NCBI RefSeq assembly: GCF_030068615.1
Contig: NZ_JASJOC010000002.1
Location: forward strand, 496,001 to 560,000
DNA: 64,000 nucleotides
Reading direction: 5' to 3'
Source: Halostagnicola sp. A-GB9-2
Lineage (GTDB): Archaea; Halobacteriota; Halobacteria; Halobacteriales; Natrialbaceae
Part shown: positions 52,614 through 61,556 of the stretch, piece after piece
How the letters are laid out: each line of letters opens with the position of its first letter
Numbering within the stretch: the first letter of the stretch is position 1
Program-made: the position numbers and the translations under genes
The notes under the pieces: model-generated
Told to the model about the DNA's origin: nothing
Database searches by the model: none
What the model saw: the letters and a program-made list of their open reading frames with translations, nothing else

Positions 52614-53348
52614 TCACGTAATCGTGACCGTCTGAAGGTCCTTGGCGAATCGAACGTCGCCGTCGTACTCGGCCGAAATGGACTCGAGCATCTCCTCGTG
52701 ACGACCCTCGGTGTGGGGATAGAGGTGGGTCAGATAGACGCGTCCGATATCCGAGCCGGCGAGTTCCGCGCCGAGTTTCTCGGGCGTCGGGTGGTTCGAC
52801 ACGTCGACGTCGTCGGGGAACGAACAGTCGTGGAGCAAAATGGCGCATTCCTCGGCGAAGTTCACCAGTCCGGCGAAGGCCTCGCTGTCGCCGCTGAACG
52901 TGAACCGATCGTCGAATCGATAGGCGAGACAGGGCAGTGAATGTCGGGTTTCGTAAGCCGAAACGTCGAACCCGGCAACGTCGAAATCGCCGGCGACGAC
53001 CTCCCTGACCTGCAACTCGAGTTTGTCCTGCATGTACTCGTGAACCTCGAGAAGCCCGTCGATCATCGCCTTCGTCCCCTGTGGACCGACGATCTCCAAG
53101 GTCTCCTCGCCCGCGAGCCAGCGGGCTTTCATTAGCGGGAGCAGATCGGCGACGTGGTCCAGGTGGTGGTGGGTGAGCAGGACGCTCGAGATTTCTTCGT
53201 AGCCGATCCCCGATTGTTGGAGCCGGTGGAGGACGCCCGATCCGCAGTCGATCAGGAGCGTGTGTTCGTCCTCCTGTACGACGATCCCCGTCTGGAATCG
53301 CTCGCCGGTAGGCATTGCACTTCCCGTCCCGAGAAAGGTCACTCGCAT
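52614..53348 (-). CDS. Metallo-beta-lactamase-fold hydrolase, RNase Z-like
   Basis: 244 residues from ATG 53348 (MRVTFLGTGSAMPTGERFQT). The metal-binding motif LTHHHLDHVADL is present, with further ligands in HDCSF and THLYP, and LLIDCGSG near the start. The sequence order matches the RNase Z/ElaC-like group of metal-dependent hydrolases rather than true lactamases. A tRNA 3'-end role is possible, but the tRNA-binding arm of classical RNase Z is not evident, so a general phosphodiesterase is equally likely. Confidence 0.83.
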   Translation of the reverse strand: MRVTFLGTGSAMPTGERFQTGIVVQEDEHTLLIDCGSGVLHRLQQSGIGYEEISSVLLTHHHLDHVADLLPLMKARWLAGEETLEIVGPQGTKAMIDGLLEVHEYMQDKLELQVREVVAGDFDVAGFDVSAYETRHSLPCLAYRFDDRFTFSGDSEAFAGLVNFAEECAILLHDCSFPDDVDVSNHPTPEKLGAELAGSDIGRVYLTHLYPHTEGRHEEMLESISAEYDGDVRFAKDLQTVTIT

Positions 53349-53520
53349 GGTCGGCTCGACACCGCCCTGCCCGATAAACGTGGCTCTCTGCAACCCCGTG
53401 TGAGGCGGGCCGCTCGGTTCGTCCCGGTAAACGGTGATGGACTCGAGCAACGATGCCTCTCGAGTAGGATTACCTCTCCAGTAACAGGGGCCCTATTATC
53501 CCGCCAATTCGGCCGCTCGG

Positions 53521-53727
53521 TCAGTGCGTGTCGATGTGATGGACCGCTTCGGGAGACAGCAGGCGACCCGTCGGGAGCTTGACCCATCCGTTCGCGAGGA
53601 TCCGGACACGGCCTTCGTGAAGAACTGTTTCGCCGTCGATATCGCCGTAGACGACGGCGTCCTCATATTCTTGCTCGAGAAACTCGGCGAGATCAAAGTC
53701 GACGGCAGACTCGGTTGAGAGGACCAT
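53521..53727 (-). CDS. Small conserved-type haloarchaeal protein, unknown function
   Basis: 68 residues, MVLSTESAVDFDLAEFLEQE at the start, then VVYGDIDGETVLHEGRVRILANGWVKLPTGRLLSP, which reads as a small beta-barrel-like domain with a polar surface. Codon use matches real host genes. No domain is recognised. Confidence 0.6.
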   Translation of the reverse strand: MVLSTESAVDFDLAEFLEQEYEDAVVYGDIDGETVLHEGRVRILANGWVKLPTGRLLSPEAVHHIDTH

Positions 53728-53843
53728 AAGATACCATCGAATTGAACGGTCAAAAATGTGACTGAGGCGGGTAGAACTTTGACCGAGAGTGGACTGAGAC
53801 TTCGACCGGACTCCCGTTCGAGTTCCATTCCTCAGAGAGGCCC

Positions 53844-54470
53844 TTAGCGCGCGTCAGAGACGGATCGCTGGCGACCCTTCGGCACGACCGACTGCAGTTC
53901 GCCGTGGACGTAGAGTCCGACACCGAGGGGCTCGAGCTTCCCTCCTTCGACGGCATCGCCGTCTCGCCCCGGTCGCCCCTCCGGCTCGACCCCGATCTCG
54001 TGGGCGGCGATCAGGTACCCCCAGTCGCCGTCCCACTCGAGTTCCTGATCCTGGCCGTCGGTGAACGCTCGAGCTTCCTCCCGAGAGAGTTCGATGACGC
54101 AGTCGGTCGCGTACGGACCGAACCGCTGGACCGCGTCGGTCGTCGGCTTCCAGTGTTCCTGACGCGTTCGCAGACAGGTCATCCCGATCGCTTCGATCTC
54201 GATCGGCGAGGGAGCTTCGCCCGCGTAGACCCAGATCTTGCCCGCGCCCTTCTCCCAGAAAGTGTACTCGTCGAAGGTCTCCGGCGGAATCCCGAAGCGG
54301 TCGTGGAAGTACTCGATGACTTCCTCCCGACTCGCCCGCCCTTCGACCCGACGCTCGTCTGCGGTCGCCGGTAATCGATCAAATCGATAACCGACGTTCT
54401 CCTCGAGTTCGCCGCTCTCGGGCGTTTCGCTCGCACGCTCGTCGTCGCCCTCCGAACGCTCTCCAGCCAT
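53844..54470 (-). CDS. PUA/NIP7-like partner of the rRNA methyltransferase (tentative)
   Basis: 208 residues from ATG 54470 (MAGERSEGDD); the longer upstream frame shadows the methyltransferase gene. The core has EEVIEYFHDRFGIPPETFDEY, an aromatic-rich segment, and PSPIEIEAIGMTCLRTRQEHWKPTTDAVQRFG. The layout resembles proteins with a NIP7-type N-terminus and PUA-like C-terminus that bind rRNA. The start overlaps the methyltransferase stop (TGATG), so the two are coupled and probably act on the same RNA. The assignment rests mostly on context. Confidence 0.6.
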   Translation of the reverse strand: MAGERSEGDDERASETPESGELEENVGYRFDRLPATADERRVEGRASREEVIEYFHDRFGIPPETFDEYTFWEKGAGKIWVYAGEAPSPIEIEAIGMTCLRTRQEHWKPTTDAVQRFGPYATDCVIELSREEARAFTDGQDQELEWDGDWGYLIAAHEIGVEPEGRPGRDGDAVEGGKLEPLGVGLYVHGELQSVVPKGRQRSVSDAR

Positions 54471-55378
54471 CACGCGGTCACCTCCAGTTTCGCGACGAAA
54501 AAGCCACCAGTATCGTTCTGGTGGGGGTAGATCCGCGCGGCATTCTCGAGTGACGAATCGAACTCCTCGTCGTCCCAGCTCTCGAGGCCGGACGAGTGCT
54601 CGAGGGCGAGGTCGAAGTCGACGACTTCGCAAGATTCGGTCTCGAGGGCGTGCTGAACGACGGCCTCGTTCTCCTCGGGGGCGAACGTACACGTCGAGTA
54701 GACGACGGTGCCACCCTCTCGAGTCGTCTGGATCGCCCGTCGAAGGATCCCCTTCTGAATGCCCGCGACGGAGTGAAGGTGGTCCTCGGACCAGTCCTCG
54801 AGTGCGTCCGGGTTCTTTCGAATGGTTCCCTCGCACGAACACGGGGCGTCGACGAGCGCCCGATCGAAGGAATCGAAGTCGAACGGCTTCATCGAAAAGT
54901 TTCTGGCGTCTTGATTAGTCACCGCCAGGCTCGTCGCGCCGAGTCGTTCCGCGTTGAATCGGAGCGCCGAGAGTCGTCCGAGATTGTTGTCGTTCGCGAC
55001 GACCGTTCCTTGGTCGTCCATCAGCGCCGCGATCTGGGTCGTCTTCCCGCCCGGCGCGCCGCAGGCGTCCCAGACGCGCTCACCGGGTTGGGGGTCCAAC
55101 ACGCCCGCCGGCACCGCCGAGACTTCCTCCTGTCCGTAGGTGAACCCGTGAAACGACGTCCACGTCGATCCCGGCGAATCGGTCTCGAGGGTCAATACGC
55201 GCGGGTTCCAGTCGGCCTGTTCGTACGCGACGCCCGTCTCCTCGAGCACCGCGATCGTTCGGTCGACCGACGCCTTGATTGTGTTCACACGGACGGCCGT
55301 CCCGAGCGGCCGCCGGCACGCCTCGAGAAACGCCTCGAAATCGTCGATAATCGGTCGATACCGCTCGAATGGCTCCAT
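54470..55378 (-). CDS. RsmB/NOL1/NOP2/Sun-type RNA cytosine-C5 methyltransferase
   Basis: 302 residues from ATG 55378 (MEPFERYRPIIDDFEAF). SAM-binding block VWDACGAPGGKTTQIAALM, motif IV with catalytic-proximal Cys in VDAPCSCEGTIR, and the nucleophile Cys in VYSTCTFAPEENE identify the family. It methylates C5 of cytosine in rRNA or tRNA. The N-terminal region (1-90) is the short RNA-binding part typical of archaeal members. It forms an overlapping pair with the downstream partner gene. Confidence 0.9.
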   Translation of the reverse strand: MEPFERYRPIIDDFEAFLEACRRPLGTAVRVNTIKASVDRTIAVLEETGVAYEQADWNPRVLTLETDSPGSTWTSFHGFTYGQEEVSAVPAGVLDPQPGERVWDACGAPGGKTTQIAALMDDQGTVVANDNNLGRLSALRFNAERLGATSLAVTNQDARNFSMKPFDFDSFDRALVDAPCSCEGTIRKNPDALEDWSEDHLHSVAGIQKGILRRAIQTTREGGTVVYSTCTFAPEENEAVVQHALETESCEVVDFDLALEHSSGLESWDDEEFDSSLENAARIYPHQNDTGGFFVAKLEVTA

Positions 55379-55509
55379 TGCACCCTCTTTCGTTCGCACC
55401 TCGTTTGTGGGTTTCGAACCGCCGGCGAGAGCCCGATTCGACCGCCATCCGATCCGTTCGGCGTCGATTTGCCTATTGATTTATAGTGATCCCGCCGGTC
55501 TCAACACGT

Positions 55510-56250
55510 ATGTCACGTGTTCGCTTACAGGGGGCACAAGCCGACCTCGAAAACGCCACGCTCGTCGAGGGATTTCCCGGCATCGGGCTGGTTGGAAAGA
55601 TCGCAACCGACCACCTCATCGAGGAACTGGACATGCGCTACTACGCCAGCGTTCACTGCGAAGGGTTGCCCCGGGTCGGCGTCTATCGCGAGGGCGACCG
55701 AACCGTTCAGCCGCCGGTTCGCCTCCACGTGAGCGAAGAACACAACGTGCTCGCACTGCAGAGCGACACGCCAATCAGCGCGAGCGCCGTCGACACCGTC
55801 GCCGACTGTGTCACGAGCTGGATCGTCGATCAGGATGCACGACCGATCTACCTGAGCGGCCGTCCCACGGAACGAGAGGGAACGCCGACGATCAGCGGTA
55901 TCGGGACCGGAAACGCCGGGGACGAACTCGATGAAATCGGAATCGATCCCCCCTCGGAAAACGGGGTTGTCAGCGGTCCAACTGGTGCGCTGATCAATCG
56001 AGCGGCCCAACTGGACTACGACAGTCTCGGTCTGATCGTCGAATGCAATCCGAACTTTCCCGACCCCGAAGCGGCCAGTGCCCTCCTCGAGAAGGCGATC
56101 GCCCCAATCGCGAATCTCTCGATCGACATCGAGGCGCTTCTCGAGCGAGACGAGGAGATCCGAGAACACCGCGAACAGTTCGCCCAGCGAATGCAAGAGA
56201 TCGGGCAGGACGAAAGTACGCAGGCGAGGCCGCTTCGGATGTATCAGTAG
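55510..56250 (+). CDS. PAC2-family protein (archaeal proteasome-assembly-chaperone-like)
   Basis: 246 residues from ATG 55510 (MSRVRLQGAQADLEN). LVEGFPGIGLVGKIATDHLIEEL is the family signature, with the second conserved block GVVSGPTGALINRAA near residue 155. PAC2 proteins resemble eukaryotic proteasome chaperone 2; archaeal members are trimers of uncertain function and are found in most archaea. It is divergent from the methyltransferase gene. Confidence 0.88.
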   Translation: MSRVRLQGAQADLENATLVEGFPGIGLVGKIATDHLIEELDMRYYASVHCEGLPRVGVYREGDRTVQPPVRLHVSEEHNVLALQSDTPISASAVDTVADCVTSWIVDQDARPIYLSGRPTEREGTPTISGIGTGNAGDELDEIGIDPPSENGVVSGPTGALINRAAQLDYDSLGLIVECNPNFPDPEAASALLEKAIAPIANLSIDIEALLERDEEIREHREQFAQRMQEIGQDESTQARPLRMYQ

Positions 56251-56471
56251 GTGCAGACCGGTACGAACGTATCACTCTGGTCGGTATATCGTGGATGAAA
56301 TATATTCGGGTTCAGAGTTGAACCGACTCGTTTCGGTCGGCGCTGCCATCCGGTTTTGACGGCGTTTCCGAAAAACTGACTTTCACACTGGCGTTCCGTT
56401 CCTGTCGGTTGTTTTGCGTCAGAAAGGTACCACGTGTTTTTTAGTGCAGGGTTCGTTCAGGAAGGATAGAG

Positions 56472-57842
56472 ATGACTACCGAATCCCACGATGTCGTGGT
56501 CGTCGGCGGCGGAACCGCCGGTTGTTTCGCTTCGGCGACCGCAGCACGGGAGGGGCTCGACGTCGTCCTCCTCGAGCGGAAAACGGAGGAGGAGGGTGGG
56601 AAGATCGCCTGCGGTGACGGTCTGAAAGGCAAGAGTTCACTCCCGGACGTTATCGACCGAGATCGACTCAAATCAGAGTCGTTCACCAATCAACATATCG
56701 AGCGGGCGATTTTCGAAAACCCCCAATCCGGTGAAGAAGTCGACATCCCCTTCAACGAGACCGGGGCCGTCATCGACCGGTGGAAGTACGGACAGATCCT
56801 GCTCGACGAGGCGGATCGCGCCGGCGTGGACCTTCACTACAACACGGTCGTCAAAGACGTTATTCAGCCGAACAGACGGGTCGAGGGCGTAACGGCCGTA
56901 CGAGACGGGGACCATATCGAGTACGAGGCGGATATCGTCATCGACGGCGCCGGTGCGCTCTCGCTGTTGCAGGATAAAGCCGATTTCTCCACTTCGACGT
57001 TCGACACGCGCGTCGACTACTCGCAATTTTGTTCGGCCTACCGCGAAGTTGTCGAGGTCCCCGAGCCGGTCGAGTGGGACGACGCGCTCGTTTTCAAGCC
57101 AACCGAAGAGCTTGGCTATCTGTGGTACTTCCCGCGTTCCTCGACCGAGATCAACGCCGGACTTGGCTTCCAGATGAACAAGCCCTCGATGCCCCTCGTC
57201 GATGTCCTCAAGGACGACCTCGCGAACCATCCTGAGTTTCAGGGCGCCGAGGTCAAGAACAAGCTCGGTGCGGCGCTTCCGACGCGGAGACCGTACGACT
57301 CCGCGGTACACCCTGGATACGTCGCTGTTGGCGACTCAGCCGGACACGTCAATCCCTGTACCGGCGGCGGCATCCCGGGAGCGGCGAAAGCCGGTCACTG
57401 GGCGGCAAAGGTCGCCACTGAGGCGATCAGCGACGGCGACGTGAGCGAGGCCGCGCTCTGGGAGTACAACCGCCGCGTCCAGACCGACTTCGGCAAACGC
57501 TTCGCCGCGATGGACCTGTACAATATCTTCGGCGGAGCACACGATATCGACGACCTCATCGGCGTCATCACCGCACTGCCGGGACAGCAACTCGTCGATG
57601 CGCTCGGCAAGAAAGGAACGGCCGACATGACCCTCGGGCTCAAATTAAAGACGATCCTCAAGACGTTCGGCCACTGGGATGTCCTCTACAAGCTCTACAA
57701 ACTCCAACAGGAAGCGAACTCCCTCAAAGACGTCTACGATAGCTATCCGAACGATCCCGAATACTTCGACGCCTGGCGGCAGGAACGAGACGCCGTAATG
57801 GATGATGTTTACGAGCTGACTGGTGCAGAGTCGAAGTACTGA
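56472..57842 (+). CDS. Geranylgeranyl reductase family flavoprotein
   Basis: 456 residues. FAD-binding VVVVGGGTAGCFAS at the N-terminus, KIACGDGLKG (the C-G-D-G loop characteristic of geranylgeranyl reductases), and VAVGDSAGHVNPCTGGGIPGA near residue 285, which closes the FAD site. The enzyme reduces the double bonds of archaeal isoprenoid membrane lipids or related polyprenols. Haloarchaea have several paralogs; this one might also act on dolichol phosphate used for glycosylation, but nothing in the sequence decides that. A GGAAGGA ribosome-binding-like sequence precedes the ATG. Confidence 0.88.
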   Translation: MTTESHDVVVVGGGTAGCFASATAAREGLDVVLLERKTEEEGGKIACGDGLKGKSSLPDVIDRDRLKSESFTNQHIERAIFENPQSGEEVDIPFNETGAVIDRWKYGQILLDEADRAGVDLHYNTVVKDVIQPNRRVEGVTAVRDGDHIEYEADIVIDGAGALSLLQDKADFSTSTFDTRVDYSQFCSAYREVVEVPEPVEWDDALVFKPTEELGYLWYFPRSSTEINAGLGFQMNKPSMPLVDVLKDDLANHPEFQGAEVKNKLGAALPTRRPYDSAVHPGYVAVGDSAGHVNPCTGGGIPGAAKAGHWAAKVATEAISDGDVSEAALWEYNRRVQTDFGKRFAAMDLYNIFGGAHDIDDLIGVITALPGQQLVDALGKKGTADMTLGLKLKTILKTFGHWDVLYKLYKLQQEANSLKDVYDSYPNDPEYFDAWRQERDAVMDDVYELTGAESKY

Positions 57843-57914
57843 ACGCCCATCACTCACCCCCGTCCGCTTCCGCTTTCATAACCCCCTTTTTTACTCGTCA
57901 CTGAGTGGCTACAC

Positions 57915-58745
57915 ATGACAAGCGATATCGCCCCCGGAACGTGTCCAACCGCAAACGGCATGCCGATGCTCGGGCTCGGCACGTGGCAAAACACCGATCC
58001 GGAGCAGTGCGCCGAAAGCGTCCGAACCGCCCTCGAGATGGGGTATCGACACATCGACACCGCCCAGATGTACGACAACGAGGCGGCCGTCGGGGAAGGT
58101 ATCGCCCGGGCCGACGTCGACCAGGAGGATATCTTCCTCGCGACGAAAATCGTCCCGGCGAATCTCGCTCGAGAGGACGTACTCGAGACGGGGCGCGAGA
58201 GCATCGAGCGCCTCGGCGTCGATTCCGTCGACCTGCTGTACGTCCACTGGCCGACCAAAGCCTACGATCACGAGGAGACCCTCGGCGCGTTCTCGGAATT
58301 ATACGATGAAGGGCTCATCGACAACGTCGGCGTTAGTAACTTCGAACCCGAACAGCTCGAGGTCGCGGTCGACGTCTGCGACGCGCCGATCTTCGCCAAC
58401 CAGGTCGAACTACACCCGATGCTCCCCCAGGAGCACATTCGGGAGACCTGCGATGAACTCGACATCGAAGTCGTTGCCTACTCCCCGTTAGCTCGAGGCG
58501 GCGTCTTCGATCAACCCGTGTTACAAGAAATCGCGGCCAAACACGACGTGAGCGAAGTGCAAGTCAGCCTCGCGTGGCTCCGCGAGCGCGGCGTCAGCGC
58601 GATTCCGAAAGCGACCGGTGAGGCTCACATCCGAGACAACTGGGAATCGATCACCCTCGAACTGGATCGAGCGGATCTCGAGGCGATCGATGCAATCGAG
58701 GAGACGCATCGAGAGGTCGACCCGGCGTTCGGTCCGTGGAACTGA
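57915..58745 (+). CDS. Aldo/keto reductase
   Basis: 276 residues. The catalytic tetrad is present: Asp in HIDTAQMYDNE together with its Tyr, Lys in FLATKIVP and His in LLYVHWP. The C-terminal YSPLARGG and SAIPKATGEAHIRDN form the NADPH-binding loops. A TIM-barrel enzyme that reduces aldehydes or ketones with NADPH; substrate not predictable. Confidence 0.92.
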   Translation: MTSDIAPGTCPTANGMPMLGLGTWQNTDPEQCAESVRTALEMGYRHIDTAQMYDNEAAVGEGIARADVDQEDIFLATKIVPANLAREDVLETGRESIERLGVDSVDLLYVHWPTKAYDHEETLGAFSELYDEGLIDNVGVSNFEPEQLEVAVDVCDAPIFANQVELHPMLPQEHIRETCDELDIEVVAYSPLARGGVFDQPVLQEIAAKHDVSEVQVSLAWLRERGVSAIPKATGEAHIRDNWESITLELDRADLEAIDAIEETHREVDPAFGPWN

Positions 58746-59136
58746 GTTAGACCGACGACCAGAGTGTCCTTCGGCGTACCCGATAGATCTCGTTAACGCG
58801 GGTATGCCGCCGTTATGGCACCAAACGAGTGGCTATCAGCGATCGCAAAAGAGACAGGACGACCCGATGAACCTCGGAGCGATCGGCGGTCCTCCTCGAG
58901 ACGAGGACGGCTGACCGCTCGGAATGAACCACGTGATCGACGAGCGGATAAATACGTATCAGAGAAGGTGATGATTTCAGGAGCGGATGGCGCTCCTTAC
59001 ATACGATAAAAGCCATCTATGGCCCCTATATGGGGCATTTATCCCGTTTCAGGAAAATTCCGAACCATAGCATTTCCATAACAATATACGGTCAACTCAT
59101 AGCCCGACGTGTAATGAATACACGAGGTGTTCCTGA
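58746..59136. other. Gap of 391 bp with inverted repeats, no gene seen
   Basis: No convincing frame. Adjacent inverted repeats GCCAT-CT-ATGGC (59012-59023) and GCCCCTATATGGGGC (59022-59036) sit about 100-125 bp before the DUF354 gene. AT-rich after 59040. Confidence 0.45.
59012..59036. promoter_or_regulatory. Overlapping inverted repeats around a TATA-like core
   Basis: GCCATCTATGGC and GCCCCTATATGGGGC share one base pair or two and are centred on TATA-like strings. The second could be a promoter element flanked by symmetrical repressor contacts for the DUF354-wecB pair downstream, giving a leader of about 80 nt. Confidence 0.4.
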
Positions 59137-60216
59137 ATGAACTGTCTCTTTTTTACGAACACGCCTGCACACGTTCATCTCTACAAACACACCATCGAAC
59201 GTCTCGAGGAACTGGGCCACGACGTCCTGGTGTTCGCCAGAAGTGACGAGTGTACGGAGGCGTTGCTGAGCGCTCACGACCTGCCGTATCGAATCTACGG
59301 CGGTCGAGGTGACGCGAAGCACTCACTGCTGTGGGAACTTCCCATCCAACTCGGACGAATCGTCCGCCGCGCCCGGAACTTCGACCCGGACGTCATCTTC
59401 GGAATCGGACCCTACGCCGCGTACACGGGGATCGTAACGGGTTCGCCCGCTATCGCGGTCCTCGACTCGGAGCCCTCGCTGGATCACGTCGTCGCCCGGC
59501 CGTTCGTTCGCGCGTTTCTCACCCCCGAGGCGTTCCAGAAGGAACTCGGCGAGAACCACTACCGGTTCAAGGGGTTCAAGGAATCGGCGTACCTCCACCC
59601 CGAAATCTTCGAGGCCGATCCCGACATCCGCGACGCCCTCAACGTCGACCCCGACGAATCGTTCGCGATCGTTCGGCTCAACTCCTTCAACGGCCACCAC
59701 GACGTGGGCCAAAAAGGGTTCTCGACCGAACAACGCCGACGGCTCCTCGAGACGCTCGCGGATGAAACGACCGTCTTCGTCTCCGACGAGGGAAGCAAAC
59801 TGGACCTCAAGCGCCTCGACGTGCGCTCGTTCGACCTCCATCCGGCGAAGCTCCACGACGCGCTTTCGGAGGCCGACCTGCTGGTCGCGGACACCCAGAC
59901 GATGGTCACCGAAGCCGCCCTGCTCGGAACGCCGGCGATCAGGTCGAATTCCTTCGTCGGCGAGTCGGATATGGGCAACTTCCTCGAGCTCGAAGAGGAG
60001 GGGCTCATCTACAACCTCTCCTCGTTCGAGGCGGTGCTCGAGCGATCGCAGACGCTACTCGCGGATGAATCCACCCCACGGCGGTGGGAGCGCCGCCGCG
60101 ACGAGTACGTCTCGGATATGGTGAACCTGACCGACCTCCTGTGTACCGTCGCGCTCACGTTCACCGACTCGGCGCGCGAGACAACTCTGGGCGACGTCGC
60201 GGAGGTGAGCGGATGA
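59137..60216 (+). CDS. DUF354 family protein (UDP-GlcNAc 2-epimerase-like GT-B fold)
   Basis: 359 residues. MNCLFFTNTPAHVHLYKHTI, then HDVLVFARSDE, is the DUF354 N-terminal pattern. The C-terminal half (LVADTQTMVTEAALLGTPAIRSNSFVGESDMGNF) resembles the nucleotide-binding half of UDP-GlcNAc 2-epimerases. DUF354 proteins are frequent beside WecB in archaea; a role in making or using UDP-ManNAc-type sugars is likely but unproven. Ribosome-binding GAGGTG lies 7 nt before the ATG. It overlaps the next start (ATGA). Confidence 0.83.
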   Translation: MNCLFFTNTPAHVHLYKHTIERLEELGHDVLVFARSDECTEALLSAHDLPYRIYGGRGDAKHSLLWELPIQLGRIVRRARNFDPDVIFGIGPYAAYTGIVTGSPAIAVLDSEPSLDHVVARPFVRAFLTPEAFQKELGENHYRFKGFKESAYLHPEIFEADPDIRDALNVDPDESFAIVRLNSFNGHHDVGQKGFSTEQRRRLLETLADETTVFVSDEGSKLDLKRLDVRSFDLHPAKLHDALSEADLLVADTQTMVTEAALLGTPAIRSNSFVGESDMGNFLELEEEGLIYNLSSFEAVLERSQTLLADESTPRRWERRRDEYVSDMVNLTDLLCTVALTFTDSARETTLGDVAEVSG

Positions 60217-61328
60217 ACGTCTGCTCGGTCGTCGGGGCCAGACCGCAGTTCGTCAAGGCCGCGGTCGTCTCCCGAGAGCTTCGAGAGGTCGGCGAAGAGG
60301 TGCTCGTCCACACCGGCCAACACTACGACGAAGAGCTGTCGGACGTCTTCTTCGACGAACTCGAGATACCGGAGCCCGAGTACAACCTCGGCGTCGAGTC
60401 GGACACCCACGGCCGACAGACAGCGGCGATGATCGCCGAACTCGAGCCCATTCTCGAGGAGACTCAACCCGACGTTCTCCTGCTGTACGGCGACACTAAC
60501 TCGACGCTCGCGGGTGCGGTCATCGGATCGAAGCGCGACGTCGCCGTCGCACATGTCGAAGCGGGCCTTCGGAGTTACAACCGCGAGATGCCCGAAGAGA
60601 TCAACCGGATCCTCACGGACCACGCCTCCGACGTGTGTTTCGCACCGAGCAAAGCCGCCGTCGAGAATCTGGCCGACGAGGGGATCACGGACGGCGTCTA
60701 CTGGACGGGTGACGTCATGTACGATATGATTCTCGAGGCCCGCACCCGGGCACACGATCGGTCGGGTATCCTCGATGACCTCGATCTCACACCCGGCGAG
60801 TTCGTCCTCGCGACGGTCCACCGAGCGAGCAACACCGACGACAGGTCGAACCTCGAGTCGATCCTCAAGGGACTCGCGTCCTCGCCGTTGCCCGTCGTCT
60901 TCCCCGCCCATCCGCGAACGATAGCGCGACTCGAGGAGTACGAACTCTGGAATCGTGCAACCGACGAACTCGAACTGGTCGAACCGCAGGGATACCTCGA
61001 CTTCGTTCGACTGCTGGATGCGGCCGAACGCGTCGCGACCGACTCCGGCGGCGTCCAAAAGGAGGCGTTCTTCCTCGAGACCCCGTGCGTGACGCTTCGG
61101 AAGGAGACGGAGTGGACCGAGACGGTCGAGTGCGGTTGGAACGAACTCGTCGGGCCCGACGAGGGTCAAATTCGAGAAGCGCTCGACCGCGAGCGGGGAA
61201 CGCATTCGACTCCACAGCCCTACGGCGACGGCGTCGCGAGCCTTCGAATCGTCGGGCTCCTCCAGCAAGCGTTCGACGACGACTCGAGCCCCGACGTGGA
61301 ACCGCTCCCGAACAACCTCACGGACTGA
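60213..61328 (+). CDS. wecB: UDP-N-acetylglucosamine 2-epimerase (non-hydrolysing)
   Basis: 371 residues from ATG 60213, overlapping the DUF354 stop. All family motifs are present: VVGARPQFVKAAVVSREL, HTGQHYDEELSDVFF, YGDTNSTLAGA, HVEAGLRSYNREMPEEINR, TDHASDVCFAPS and TDSGGVQKEAFFLETPCVTLR. The enzyme interconverts UDP-GlcNAc and UDP-ManNAc for cell-surface glycans. The gene pair lies far from the main glycan island but may feed the same glycan. Confidence 0.92.
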   Translation: MNVCSVVGARPQFVKAAVVSRELREVGEEVLVHTGQHYDEELSDVFFDELEIPEPEYNLGVESDTHGRQTAAMIAELEPILEETQPDVLLLYGDTNSTLAGAVIGSKRDVAVAHVEAGLRSYNREMPEEINRILTDHASDVCFAPSKAAVENLADEGITDGVYWTGDVMYDMILEARTRAHDRSGILDDLDLTPGEFVLATVHRASNTDDRSNLESILKGLASSPLPVVFPAHPRTIARLEEYELWNRATDELELVEPQGYLDFVRLLDAAERVATDSGGVQKEAFFLETPCVTLRKETEWTETVECGWNELVGPDEGQIREALDRERGTHSTPQPYGDGVASLRIVGLLQQAFDDDSSPDVEPLPNNLTD

Positions 61329-61533
61329 TGGCCCCCGACTCACCTCCGCGCGCTAAACCGGTACACAAACGACCTGAGAGAGACCATAAAGATGACAATC
61401 GACGGTGTTGCCGATCAGTGTATGCGGTCGTCGGAACCGAGGCAGTTCAATGGGGACGAGCCTCGTACGATAGATTCACCGGCGATCCGAACTTCCGACA
61501 GACGTTTCCGCTCCCCCAAAGCGTTTAACCGAA

Positions 61534-61551
61534 GTAATTATATCTAATTAC
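61534..61551. promoter_or_regulatory. Inverted repeat before the PAPS-reductase-family gene
   Basis: GTAATTATATCTAATTAC: perfect 7-bp arms with a 4-bp spacer, ending 5 bp before ATG 61557. It contains a TATA-like core. Candidate operator or overlapping promoter. Confidence 0.45.
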
Positions 61552-61556
61552 AGACG

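Noticed and set aside
60009-61343. 444-codon open frame opposite wecB
   Set aside because: Antisense shadow of a gene with complete WecB motifs; composition typical of GC-rich mirror frames.
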